From Gracilaria caudata (taxonomy: Eukaryota; Rhodophyta; Florideophyceae; Gracilariales; Gracilariaceae): DNA of 11,416 nucleotides. The position numbers and the translations under genes are program-made. The stretch spans positions 1 to 11,416 of the forward strand of contig JASCIV010000838.1 of the NCBI GenBank assembly GCA_030374735.1, in the 5' to 3' direction. This document shows positions 1 to 7,741 of this stretch, piece by piece. Under the pieces are notes generated by a model that did not search any database, was not told where the DNA came from, and saw only the letters and a list, made by a program, of their open reading frames with translations. Each line of letters opens with the position of its first letter. The stretch's first letter is position 1.

Positions 1-69
1 ACACCTCCAGCACTGTGCCCTGGGCAAGCACAGGAGCGGCCATAGCTCAGCTGGTAAGCACCGTGAGTA
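1..69 (+). repeat. Left arm of a 69-bp inverted repeat (open to the left)
   Basis: Read directly: bases 1-69 equal the reverse complement of 853-921, with one mismatch (C at 20, T on the other arm). The match stops sharply at 70 but is still running at base 1, so the true repeat may extend past the window. Near identity between the arms, inside surroundings that are much more decayed, implies a recent duplication or transposition. Bases 36-69 are the 5' half of the tRNA-like sequence. Confidence 0.9.
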
Positions 70-116
70 CTCTTCCCCAGAAGACCGTGACACAGGTTCG
101 AGTCCTGGCACGGCCA
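36..116 (+). other. tRNA-like sequence with pol III A and B boxes (SINE head or tRNA relic)
   Basis: Bases 43-53 (TAGCTCAGCTG) fit the A-box consensus TRGYNNANNNG, and 95-105 (GGTTCGAGTCC) fit the B-box consensus exactly, at a spacing usual for tRNA genes. The T arm forms four good pairs and the D arm three. The acceptor does not close: with U8/A9 in register, GCGGCCA faces CACGGCC without pairing. An alternative GGCC/GGCC pairing leaves no room for U8/A9. No anticodon stem is visible in 60-91, where ACCGTGA occurs twice as a direct repeat. There is no T-run of four or more until about 342. I therefore call it a tRNA-derived element or decayed tRNA, not a working tRNA. A tRNA with unusual introns is a less likely alternative. 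Confidence 0.6.
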
Positions 117-152
117 CTTTCCCCCCAGAATACAACGTGCCTCTCACGTGGC

Positions 153-280
153 AGCTCCACCTAGGATCGTTTCATCGTAGAAAACATAAGTTAAGGGCCG
201 GTTTCTGTCTGCATAGCCTCCGACCGTCTTCTGGGTCGTGGTACAAAGCCCCCACCTGCTCCTTTCGTTCTGTTACATGC
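153..280. repeat. Old direct repeat, copy A (uninterrupted)
   Basis: This segment aligns without gaps to 791-851 (offset 638) and then to 1008-1070 (offset 791), at roughly 70% base identity. It begins with AGCTCCA in both copies, shares GCCGGT and CTCCGAC, and ends with CCTGCTCCT...CTGTTACA. Copy A lies in the 3' part of a minus-strand ORF (172-639, 155 codons from an ATG). Copy B lies in another minus-strand ORF (810-1193, no ATG until inside it), and both ORFs stop at the homologous position (172 and 810). I do not recognise the encoded peptides. Coding function is not shown; a decayed transposon or repeat is equally possible. Confidence 0.7.
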
Positions 281-790
281 ACCATGAGAGCAATGGGGGC
301 TGTAGGCATGGCGCTCCGTCGACGGTTACGAGGCCGTCTTTGATTTTTAAACTCAAATGCGGCTTCGGTACAGCAGGTACAGATCAACGGCGCATCTTGG
401 CTGCAGTCCCCATCGCTCTCACAGGTCGCCAGTGCGCCCGTCTTTAGAGCTCCACTTCTATTAGGACCAATCAGCTGTGCGGTGCGATTTGCACGCGGCC
501 ATTTATAACGGTTCATTGCCCCATGGACCAATACGCGGCACGTATTGTGCGCAAGCATTGCCAACTTGGAGGATACGGAGTTGCACCACGTTTTGACTTG
601 TTGTGCGCATTCACGCAAATATGGTTCTGCGGTCGGCATTGCCCGCTGCTGTGCATTATCTTCGGGGTTCCACAGAGTACGGCTTCAGTTGCTCGCGGGG
701 AAGTAACGCCTACGTGCTGCCGGGCACACACATCACTTAAGAACATTGCGTGCACCCGCTGGTATGTCATACGTCATACTTCTTCCTTAG

Positions 791-1070
791 AGCTCCAAGC
801 AGGAACGTTTTAGTTTAAGAAATAAAACCTAAGCGCCGGTATCTGTGTAATATACTCACGGTGCTTACCAGCTGAGCTATGGCCGCTCCTGTGCTTGCCC
901 AAGGCACAGTGCTGGAGGTGTTGAAGTACTGATAGTGTCTGCGATCTGCAGCTCGCATACACTACAATCTGTCTGCAACGAGCAGTACAGATCCGGCCAA
1001 ACCTTCGTCTCCGACTGTACTCACAGTCGTAGTGCAGTACGCCATCCTGCTCCTCGCGTACTGTTACACT
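791..1070. repeat. Old direct repeat, copy B, split by a ~153-bp insertion
   Basis: 791-851 matches copy A up to about 213, and 1008-1070 matches from about 217 onward. The 153-bp jump in alignment offset marks extra DNA at about 852-1007. The inverted copy of the left-edge segment (853-921) starts exactly where similarity to copy A stops, so the extra DNA looks inserted rather than lost from A. Exact borders are uncertain: ATCTGT occurs at 841-846 and again at 967-972 and could be a target duplication, but six bases prove little. The insertion is a multiple of three and keeps the minus-strand frame open. Confidence 0.65.
853..921 (-). repeat. Right arm of the 69-bp inverted repeat, inside the insertion
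   Basis: The reverse complement of this stretch equals bases 1-69 with one mismatch. It carries the A box but not the B box: similarity to the left copy ends at the base after GTGAGTA, so the tRNA-like part is truncated here. On the minus strand the insertion runs from about 1007 to 853 and ends with the truncated tRNA-like part. Confidence 0.9.
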
Positions 1071-1193
1071 ATAAGCAAGTAATGACATAGCTCTCGCGTC
1101 ACAGCTCATAAGACTGCCACAGCAACAGCTGGCTGGCATCCGAGTCCTTTTAGTTGCAAAGGGCGTTGAGACGTTCAAGACAACTTTCGCCAT

Positions 1194-1447
1194 ATAACAA
1201 CAGCTTTGTCATGCATCATGTGGTGGTTTGGCATCAGCGATTTTCGGAATCTTCAAAGTGCTCTGGAACTTGTACAACTGACAAACCTCGAGATCTTGAA
1301 GGGAACCTCGATCTCTGTGCGACAAGAGCCGAAAAAGAAGGAGACCATTTGTCTACAGCGGACTGCCCAGCGCTGCAATCAGACGAATGTCGCTGAGATT
1401 GGAACCGGACAGAAGGATACGTTTCGTAGACAAAAGCAGATCAAGTT
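1194..1447. other. Intergenic stretch without a recognisable gene
   Basis: Between the repeat island and the 3' end of the minus-strand membrane-protein gene. The plus-strand reading frame here has no suitable ATG start and runs into the antisense of the next gene. I see no RNA gene, promoter or repeat. Confidence 0.5.
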
Positions 1448-2440
1448 TCACACGGCAACCCTCTGCAAGCCAAGCACTTCCACACGCGTCGGGGCGTCAT
1501 GAACCGCGCGCCACAGCCGAAGCGCGTCATCGAGCGCAAGCGCAATGCGTTGCGCGATGTACAACGAGCTCACCCTCAACGGCTCCCTCTCCCACGGCGC
1601 GTGCTTGTGCGCCGTCACGAAATGCAGCTCCCTCGGCGCGAAGCAGTCGCCCGCCTCCATCGAGCTCGCACCGAACGCGCGCACGCAGCGCAGCGGCACC
1701 GCTCTCTGGTCGGACACACCGCACACACGCAGGAGCCCGTCGTTCATGTCAATCGCCACATCTAACGCCCCGAAGTGCCGCCTCTCGGGCGGCTGCGGCC
1801 CGTGCCAGAACAACACGATTCCCAGCGCGAAGAAGCAGGCCAACATGACATAGAACTTTCTCCCGGACAAGTCGAACTGCAGCGCCGTGATCGACGTAAT
1901 GAGAAGGGCCGCGCCATGGAGCACATACTTCAGCACTTGTTTCCCCCGCGCCGAGCCCAAAGGGCAGTGCGTCAGCAGCCTCCACTGCACCTCGTCTCGC
2001 AGGCCAGCGTCCACCGCTGTAGTAAACACGAACTCCGCCAACCAAATCGGCGCAAAGCTCGCCGCCTCCCAAGCGCCCGTCATTGCCACCAACCTGCCCG
2101 CCAGCGCCAGCACCGCCACCTTCACCACAATCAACACCGCAACCTTTCTAAGTCTGCTGCGTCGCCACCACGCGATCCGTCGCCCGCAGCACGCGCGATC
2201 GCGCTGCGTGCCGTGACGCAGCTCGTGCAGTCGGCCCAGCGCCATCTGCACGTGGCACAAGAGCTCGCGGGGGAACTCTTCTTGTTGAATGGCTCTGCGG
2301 TGGGGCATCGTGGCCACCACGTACTGATCCAAGTGCACAAGCACTGCCAGCGCGCCTTGCGTCGTGTCGCGGAGCGTTGTGATGCGCGGCGTCGCGTCGG
2401 TTGGCATTGCCGCTGCCAACTGCGCCTCAATCGCTTCCAT
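1448..2440 (-). CDS. Unrecognised four-helix membrane protein, 330 aa
   Basis: The reading frame starts at the first ATG after an in-frame TAG and ends at TGA. Residues 1-99 look soluble and end in a strongly basic stretch (residues 87-99, RRIAWWRRSRLRK). Four hydrophobic segments follow at about 100-121, 127-145, 168-189 and 195-212. Residues 213-330 look soluble and mixed alpha/beta. The basic stretch before helix 1 would be cytosolic by the positive-inside rule, giving four spans with both ends in the cytosol (inference). The FAPIW motif at the start of helix 2 recalls TMEM185-like proteins, but that is a weak impression and I assign no family. GC content and third positions are much richer in G+C than in the dehydrogenase gene. 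Other long frames across this region are antisense shadows with very skewed Arg/Ala/His composition. No clear TATA box was found upstream. Confidence 0.7.
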   Translation of the reverse strand: MEAIEAQLAAAMPTDATPRITTLRDTTQGALAVLVHLDQYVVATMPHRRAIQQEEFPRELLCHVQMALGRLHELRHGTQRDRACCGRRIAWWRRSRLRKVAVLIVVKVAVLALAGRLVAMTGAWEAASFAPIWLAEFVFTTAVDAGLRDEVQWRLLTHCPLGSARGKQVLKYVLHGAALLITSITALQFDLSGRKFYVMLACFFALGIVLFWHGPQPPERRHFGALDVAIDMNDGLLRVCGVSDQRAVPLRCVRAFGASSMEAGDCFAPRELHFVTAHKHAPWEREPLRVSSLYIAQRIALALDDALRLWRAVHDAPTRVEVLGLQRVAV

Positions 2441-2689
2441 CGCTGTGCTTCCGGGAGCGGAATGCTCGCGCCGCCTGCCACCTGCGCTTGCCTCTGGCTA
2501 AATTACATGCACGTTGTGTGTTTGGCTTTGTTGCCATCACGCCATTGGTGTGAGCGCGCAGTGCTTCACCGAACCAAATCAGCCCTTTCTTCTGTGTGCA
2601 CCGCACGTTGTCGGGAAACGGACGTGGAATCCGACACGCAGCCATGCTGTGACCATTGACCACCATGCTGGCCATTTAATTGTTGCAAT

Positions 2690-3480
2690 TACTTACAGCT
2701 TTTCCCAATTATCTTTGACATCCAAATTTTTTTTCAAAACAAGCGCAAAACCACCGACACACCGAAAAAAATGTGCCGCTGTCACGTCTTGCATGCAAAC
2801 TGCGAACTGCCAACAAAAACAATACCGTTCTCTTTGGCAACAAAAGAAGTTCTGCTAACATCCAGTAAACGTTCAATCCAAACGCAAACCCGCCCTCACC
2901 GATGCATCACACTGCAAAAAAATAAATCGACAAAACCAACGAAATTCTTCTTCTATAATGGCCTTTAACACTTGTGAATGATCTGATTGGTTCAGAAGCA
3001 TTACAACGTTTATCCATACGTGAGCTGTTCTCAAAATTAGTACCGCACACTTTAACAAAAACGAGTTGCAAATAGTGGTCTTTGGTCATTTATATCTTTC
3101 TTTACAATTTTGTTGTTTGGGAGGATACACTCTTTTTTTTTTATATTTCTAATCAAATTTTTGTCCTTGTTTGGCTTGTTCAAACGTAAGGAAAAACTCT
3201 TTTTTACATATTTAGCGTACAATTGAACGCCACACCACATAAAAGATGAACAAAAACTTCCAGATCATTTTGTTCTTTTTGTACTGGAATAGGTAGAAGA
3301 GTAGAAAAAGTACAAGATCTGTACAAGTAAAAATGTAATCAAGTAATGATGAGTTACAAAGAGTCTTGTTCTCTTCTCTAGGAGAGAATGTGTTTCGAAT
3401 TGTTCTTGCCAAAAAATTCACGCCTTCCGATTTATTGTAATAAATTTATATACCGTAGGCGTGCATTGCTTTACATCGTC
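2690..3480. other. AT-rich non-genic stretch
   Basis: A sharp drop in G+C follows the membrane-protein gene. It contains A and T runs (T10 at 3133-3142), TTTATT/AATAAA around 3431-3444 and short open frames rich in Lys, Phe and Asn with no recognisable domains. It may be spacer or a worn mobile element; I see no terminal repeats. Confidence 0.5.
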
Positions 3481-3910
3481 TTCGGGGTTCCATTAATCAA
3501 AAAACCATCGGCTCGCTCTCTCCTAGTAGCTGACGAACACAACGCCACCAACGACTTTCCTGCAACTTTCTCAACCACACTTATGACAACTGATGCGTTT
3601 CTTGCATTGCTTGAAGCAGTTTACGCTGTCTGAGGCAGCTCTTCCTGTTCTTCGTTCGAGGAAAGGCAGTCTACAATGGTATCAACCGCTGTCGCTCCGA
3701 AAACATGGCTTTCCGCCCCCTTCCAATTGTGATCTACTCTCGATTCGTTCACTCATTCAAATCATGCTGATCTCTACATACTCTTAACTGTACCTAGACT
3801 ACCGCCCACGCTAATCATGCTGGACACACTTCTGTGCTTCATAAAATTGTATTTCCTCCTTGTTGCATTCTAATGCTACGTGTAGTCATATCTCATGGTG
3901 AGTACTGCTT

Positions 3911-4426
3911 ATGAAGAAGGTTGCTACACGAAAAGATATCCGTATCCTGCAAAAAATATATAAAGCAATCGGGGCCAGGGAACAATGCAAAGATTTATCT
4001 TTCGAGAAGGGTTACAAAAGCAAATCGAAGAACCAAAGTCGAAGAATTAAGCGACCTTCACACCCAGATGCATACGACATTATTAAAGGCTGTCTGACTG
4101 ATTGGAACGACCAAGACAGGCGTCTGGTAGACGCTCCTACGTTTCCCTCTTCCCCTTTCTCTACATGGCAATCACCTCAGCTGGTTGAGTGCTTTGATCC
4201 AGCAACTCACTTGCTACCAGCAACCCCGAATTCTACCACTGATACGAAGGGCGGAAAAGCGTGGGTAAGGAAAATTTTCACCGAGATCGAAGAAAAGCCT
4301 CTGCTGCACTTGATCGTGATGCCAAAGCTCTTTCCTACACATGACGAATATGACCAAGGTGGTGCAGAGGATTGCCTGATCAGATCATCCAGATTGACTC
4401 AACTACTGACAGTCAGATCGCTGTAG
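3911..4426 (+). CDS. Doubtful hypothetical ORF, 171 aa
   Basis: This is an open frame from an ATG to TAG. The product has a Lys/Arg-rich N-terminal third (KGYKSKSKNQSRRIKRP around residues 34-48), a Ser/Thr/Pro-rich middle and no membrane segment or signal peptide. I recognise no family. By rough estimate an ORF this long is only mildly unexpected by chance in 11 kb at this composition. There is no strong start context and no clear upstream TATA box. It could be a fragment of a transposon gene, one exon of a spliced gene, or noise. Confidence 0.25.
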   Translation: MKKVATRKDIRILQKIYKAIGAREQCKDLSFEKGYKSKSKNQSRRIKRPSHPDAYDIIKGCLTDWNDQDRRLVDAPTFPSSPFSTWQSPQLVECFDPATHLLPATPNSTTDTKGGKAWVRKIFTEIEEKPLLHLIVMPKLFPTHDEYDQGGAEDCLIRSSRLTQLLTVRSL

Positions 4427-4912
4427 GTGTTGCACACTTGTCCACCTACACCCTGATCGAAATGACACTGCATTTGTGCCAGTCACTGTGTCACGTTGTG
4501 ATGAAGTTGTCGGTTGTAGTAGTCACACGTGTTTGCGTCACAATACGCAATGCATGACAAAATATCTTCTTCGTTCCTTGAAAGGCCAGAGACAAGACTC
4601 CTCCCGTTCTGCGGCGTCTTCGAGGAAGGCCTTTCGGTTTGAGTAGCTTGCGCATCTCGCTAGATACCAGCCGTGGTTGGTGCGTTGAGTGGCACACTGT
4701 TTTTGACGAGTTGGTAGCGTGGGTTCAGCGCGGGTGTGCTGAAAATCGTGGAGAATGGTGCGGCTCAAATCAAATCTTACCATGTTAACTGTGAACAGTT
4801 TGATTCGTCGTTGCGTGGCAGATACTGCTGCAAGGCCTCTGTCTTTGCGAGGCGCACGTGAGAGATACAGATAACATCTGACTTGGGAGTCGCTTCTTCC
4901 TGTAGGCAGGGA
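4427..4912. other. Non-genic stretch upstream of the palindrome
   Basis: A minus-strand frame (4538-5047, 169 codons from an ATG) crosses this stretch and the palindrome, but its product has no recognisable domain and the palindrome supplies part of its length. I see no RNA gene or promoter here. Confidence 0.4.
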
Positions 4913-4963
4913 GCAGTAAGTGATGTCGTTGGACGACTGTCGTCCAACGACATCACTTACTGC
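4913..4963. repeat. Perfect 51-bp palindrome (25-bp arms, 1-base centre)
   Basis: Arm 4913-4937 begins GCAGTAAGTGATG, and arm 4939-4963 is its exact reverse complement around a single T at 4938. Symmetry breaks immediately outside on both sides. A second, weaker stem is adjacent: GCATACAC (4966-4973) pairs with GTGTATGC (5007-5014). The palindrome sits about 220 bp upstream of the TATA box of the next gene. It is too long and perfect to be a transcription-factor site alone, and there is no T-run that would make it a bacterial-type terminator. Confidence 0.95.
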
Positions 4964-5126
4964 GAGCATACACACTGTGGGCACATTGGCATACTGAAAG
5001 TCACGAGTGTATGCGTCGCTCGCTATTCCATTATCTACGTGTCGCATCTGATTGGTATGCTTGTTGTTGCGGTGCCTTGATTACCACCTTTGTGTGCCTG
5101 ATTCACAGATTCAAGCTGCGAAAGAA

Positions 5127-5192
5127 CCAATGAAAGCATTATCCCTCCAATCCCCTACGATTTATCAACTCCAGACGACACCCGTTATATAA
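5127..5192 (+). promoter_or_regulatory. Core promoter of the dehydrogenase-like gene: two CCAAT boxes and TATA
   Basis: CCAAT occurs at 5127-5131 and 5147-5151, and TATATAA at 5186-5192. With the usual 25-35 bp from TATA to the transcription start, transcription would begin near 5215-5225, leaving a leader of about 55-65 bases before the ATG at 5279. Spacing and order fit a conventional RNA polymerase II promoter. Confidence 0.65.
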
Positions 5193-5278
5193 CAAGCCGC
5201 TCTCCTCGAGTCACCGGGTGCGGCGTCGCTGAATTCCATCATCTCGTTTGTTTGGTGTCCCCGTGTTTCAGGGCTATC

Positions 5279-6700
5279 ATGTTTCGCGTCGTGCTTCTTG
5301 CGTCATTGTTCAGCCATTTCTGTTGTGTATGTCTCGCGGCAAACCCTGTTTCGAAGCCCATCGTACAAGGATCTCTCAATGTGCATACTAGAAAGTTTGC
5401 AAAACTTCCGGACTATAGGAATGAACCCGCCAAAATCATTTGTCTTATACCCCATTCCAATCACCTTTATGTATGTGCTCGTCATGCCATCTACAGGGTT
5501 AACGCTCAAGGCTTTGTGTCTCTATATTTGAACGTGGAGGACGCCATTGCAAAGGCTACCAATCGCAAGCTCAGCACCGATAGCGAGATGCACGGCGGGG
5601 TTCGCAGCATTGCATTTCATCCCAACTTTTACCAGAATGGTCTCATCTACATCGCAGCGCTGGAAAGCAGACCTTCGAACCCTTCTCAATTCCATTATAT
5701 TTCAAGACCTGCGGTGCAAAAAGGTGCGGATAGTGTTCTCTTGGAATTCAAGCATGATTTCAATACAGGTGTGCCCAATCCATTCACCTATCGAAATGTT
5801 TTTCGGGTTGGAATGCCCGTGTTTGACCATCCCATCAAACAAATTGCGTTCCGCGGCCCGTATCTGTATATTGCTCACGGCGATGGCTCGGAACAATCGG
5901 CTACTGCTGGAGGCGGACAGGCAAACGATGCGCTCGGAAAGATTCTGAGAATTAATCCGCTTCGCAGCGGGACATTACCGTATACCATACCGCCCGATAA
6001 CCCGTTTGTGAAAGTCAATTGGATGATTGATGAGGTTTTTGCCTTTGGTTTTCGCAACCCTCATAACATTTGTTTCGGAGATGATGGCACGTTTTACGTT
6101 GCTGATGCTGGTCGCGATAACGTTGAAGAAATTGACTTGGTTTGGAAGGGTGGAAATTATGGATGGTCTCACCGGGAGGGAACGTTTGTTCATAAAGAAG
6201 GTGGAGGAATTGTTAACGGCGTATCCCCACTCCCTCCAAATGATGCAAAATTTTTCTTTATCTATCCGGCTGCCCAGGTGGGTCATGAAGGTCCAGTGGG
6301 CAAAGGGTTTGTGGGTCAAGCTATTGCTGGAGGATGTCCTGTAGAAAATGGTTCTCCGATGTCCGGAAATTATTTCTATGCTGACTTCCCCAAGTCTGGA
6401 AAACTGTACTATTCAAGCATCTCCGAACTCAAGAGCGCTACGACTACGGGCCCACCGAATCAGCTTACACAAGCTACCACTCGACAGGCAGTCATTCATT
6501 ATGACCATGATGGAAATGCTGGCACTCCTCCTTTACGATTCAATTCTTTGGGTGATTTAGTAGATTCTGATGGAGAAAAGAATGACAAGGGCAGAGTAGA
6601 TGTTCGAATGGGAAAAGGACCTTCAGGAGAACTGTACTGGTCGAGTAAGAGCAGTGGACGCGTTTATTTGTTCACCTCCTCGGTTGTAGGAGGACCGTAG
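5279..6700 (+). CDS. Secreted glucose/sorbosone dehydrogenase-like beta-propeller protein, 473 aa
   Basis: The product belongs to the GSDH family (PQQ-dependent soluble glucose dehydrogenase, aldose sugar dehydrogenases, animal HHIP/HHIPL). These six-bladed propellers oxidise sugars with PQQ, or have lost catalysis in the animal proteins. The start is the first ATG, placed after the TATA box; the frame is open 27 bases further upstream without another ATG. Residues 1-21 form a signal peptide (MFRVVLLASLFSHFCCVCLA). Family motifs in order: HGGVRSIAFHPNF (105-117), whose His114 matches the position of the catalytic His of soluble glucose dehydrogenase; YLYIAHGDG (195-203); ALGKILRINP (218-227); FGFRNPHN (256-263); VEEIDLVWKGGNYGW (282-296); and GNYFYADF (363-370). 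The length is close to bacterial aldose sugar dehydrogenases plus a signal peptide. No intron is needed and no C-terminal membrane anchor is present, so the protein is probably extracellular or vacuolar. Whether it binds PQQ is not shown. Confidence 0.93.
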   Translation: MFRVVLLASLFSHFCCVCLAANPVSKPIVQGSLNVHTRKFAKLPDYRNEPAKIICLIPHSNHLYVCARHAIYRVNAQGFVSLYLNVEDAIAKATNRKLSTDSEMHGGVRSIAFHPNFYQNGLIYIAALESRPSNPSQFHYISRPAVQKGADSVLLEFKHDFNTGVPNPFTYRNVFRVGMPVFDHPIKQIAFRGPYLYIAHGDGSEQSATAGGGQANDALGKILRINPLRSGTLPYTIPPDNPFVKVNWMIDEVFAFGFRNPHNICFGDDGTFYVADAGRDNVEEIDLVWKGGNYGWSHREGTFVHKEGGGIVNGVSPLPPNDAKFFFIYPAAQVGHEGPVGKGFVGQAIAGGCPVENGSPMSGNYFYADFPKSGKLYYSSISELKSATTTGPPNQLTQATTRQAVIHYDHDGNAGTPPLRFNSLGDLVDSDGEKNDKGRVDVRMGKGPSGELYWSSKSSGRVYLFTSSVVGGP

Positions 6701-7474
6701 CCTCTCATTTTCTCAAAACTAAATCAGTACAACTCTCGAAAGCGTGCCTGCTTTCTCAAGACGAACAGTAAACACGCGAAGTTACGACGATGCCACGCTG
6801 GAGAGTATACAGTCTGTAAATATCACACAACGTCTCCCAGAGTCTCCGCTTCATCTAGAATTTGCTGTCGCCCCATCCTCACTTGGCCGTCAACATGAAA
6901 TTAATGAATACACTCTCCCCACGAGGTTGATTTCGTCATAATATGATTGGATACACGAGTTTCGGGGACTGCTCTTCCTTGAGCCACCATGAGGAAGGAA
7001 GACATGCGTGTCTCACTCCGGTCAGTTGCCGTTGGCGTAGGAACCAGCCACCATGATGAGAATGCCTTTGAGTAAACCTGTAAACCTTTTCTCTGTAATG
7101 TTCGCTACCTTCGTAATTCGTTTCAGGATAAGTTAAGTTACAGGAGTTGGCGCTGTAGCACAAGTGCTTTTTTTCTGAGCTCGCTCTTCTATCCTCTGGC
7201 GAACTCGCCTGTGTCATCTCCCAGCGGATGTGTTCGGGTCTGATCCGAGAAAATTGAGATCATGTTTTTGCAACGCTTTTAAAGTTCAGTTACCTTCGTT
7301 CCTCCCAATAAAAGTGGGGCTTGCGCTCTCAAGCAAATATTCATGTTCTCCGCTTTAAACGTCGAGGTGTAGGAAGTCGCCAATTTGCCATGGTAGTGTT
7401 ACTGGATGCATCTGGAGATTGTTGGGTCGAAAATATCCTCTGTACTCCTTCCTACAGCTCTCGATATGCAGAAT
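6701..7474. other. Intergenic stretch
   Basis: This holds the 3' flank of the dehydrogenase-like gene. AATAAA occurs at 7307-7312, about 600 bases past its stop and so far for its polyadenylation signal. Short frames on both strands lack domains or convincing starts. The frame from the ATG at 7390 (GCCATGG context) turns into an Arg/Ala-rich antisense of the next feature, and I do not accept it. Confidence 0.45.
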
Positions 7475-7741
7475 TTACTGTAAACGAAACGTACCGTTGT
7501 GCTCGATTGTCAACATCCTCTGCACCAGCGGCGCGCGCCAGCGTACCTTGGCCGATGCGATGCGCAAGAAGAACAGCCACACGGCGAGCGAGTGGCCAAT
7601 CTGTACAACGCCCAGAACAGGCGCGCGCGGCGACGACGAGGACGGCGACGAGGGCGCCGCCGCCGCGTCGGCGTCACGCGCGGCGAAGGCGCGGAGCGAC
7701 GAGCCGCCGCTGCCAATAACCAGGTAGCGGTGGAAGCTCAT
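7475..7741 (-). CDS. Possible small single-helix membrane protein, 88 aa, or first exon of a spliced gene
   Basis: The ATG at 7741 opens MSFHRYLVIGSGGSS, then an Ala/Asp and Pro/Ser-rich linker (residues 20-40), one hydrophobic segment (about 41-63, ending LAVWLFFLRIAS) and a basic tail. The frame is also open upstream to an ATG at 7951, but that part is low-complexity and unlike a protein. AAG|GTACGC, a good splice donor, lies after Lys65 (GT at 7546). A pyrimidine-containing TTTCGTTTACAG just before the TAA could be an acceptor, so a 69-nt intron would leave the same stop. Local G+C is the highest in the window, which lengthens all frames and lowers confidence. I recognise no family. Confidence 0.35.
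   Translation of the reverse strand: MSFHRYLVIGSGGSSLRAFAARDADAAAAPSSPSSSSPRAPVLGVVQIGHSLAVWLFFLRIASAKVRWRAPLVQRMLTIEHNGTFRLQ

Noticed and set aside
1775..2659. Plus-strand ORF of 294 codons opposite the membrane-protein gene.
   Set aside because: Arg/His/Gln/Pro-heavy composition typical of the antisense of a GC-rich gene; the minus-strand product has coherent helices instead.
650..3505. TCTTCGGGGTTCCA occurs at about 659-672 and 3479-3492, with similar peptides read across it (IFGVP / VFGVP).
   Set aside because: A single shared 14-mer with weak flanking similarity has a fair chance of occurring once in 11 kb; not enough to call a repeat family.
4538..5047. Minus-strand ORF of 169 aa from an ATG.
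   Set aside because: No recognisable domain; it spans the perfect palindrome, reads similar peptide in both directions there, and runs toward the promoter region of the next gene.
5252..5278. Upstream start for the dehydrogenase-like gene at 5252.
   Set aside because: The codon there is TTG; the first ATG in frame is 5279 and it begins a proper signal peptide.
7321..7719. Plus-strand frame with an ATG at 7390 in GCCATGG context.
   Set aside because: Its second half is low-complexity Arg/Ala sequence created by the GC-rich antisense strand.
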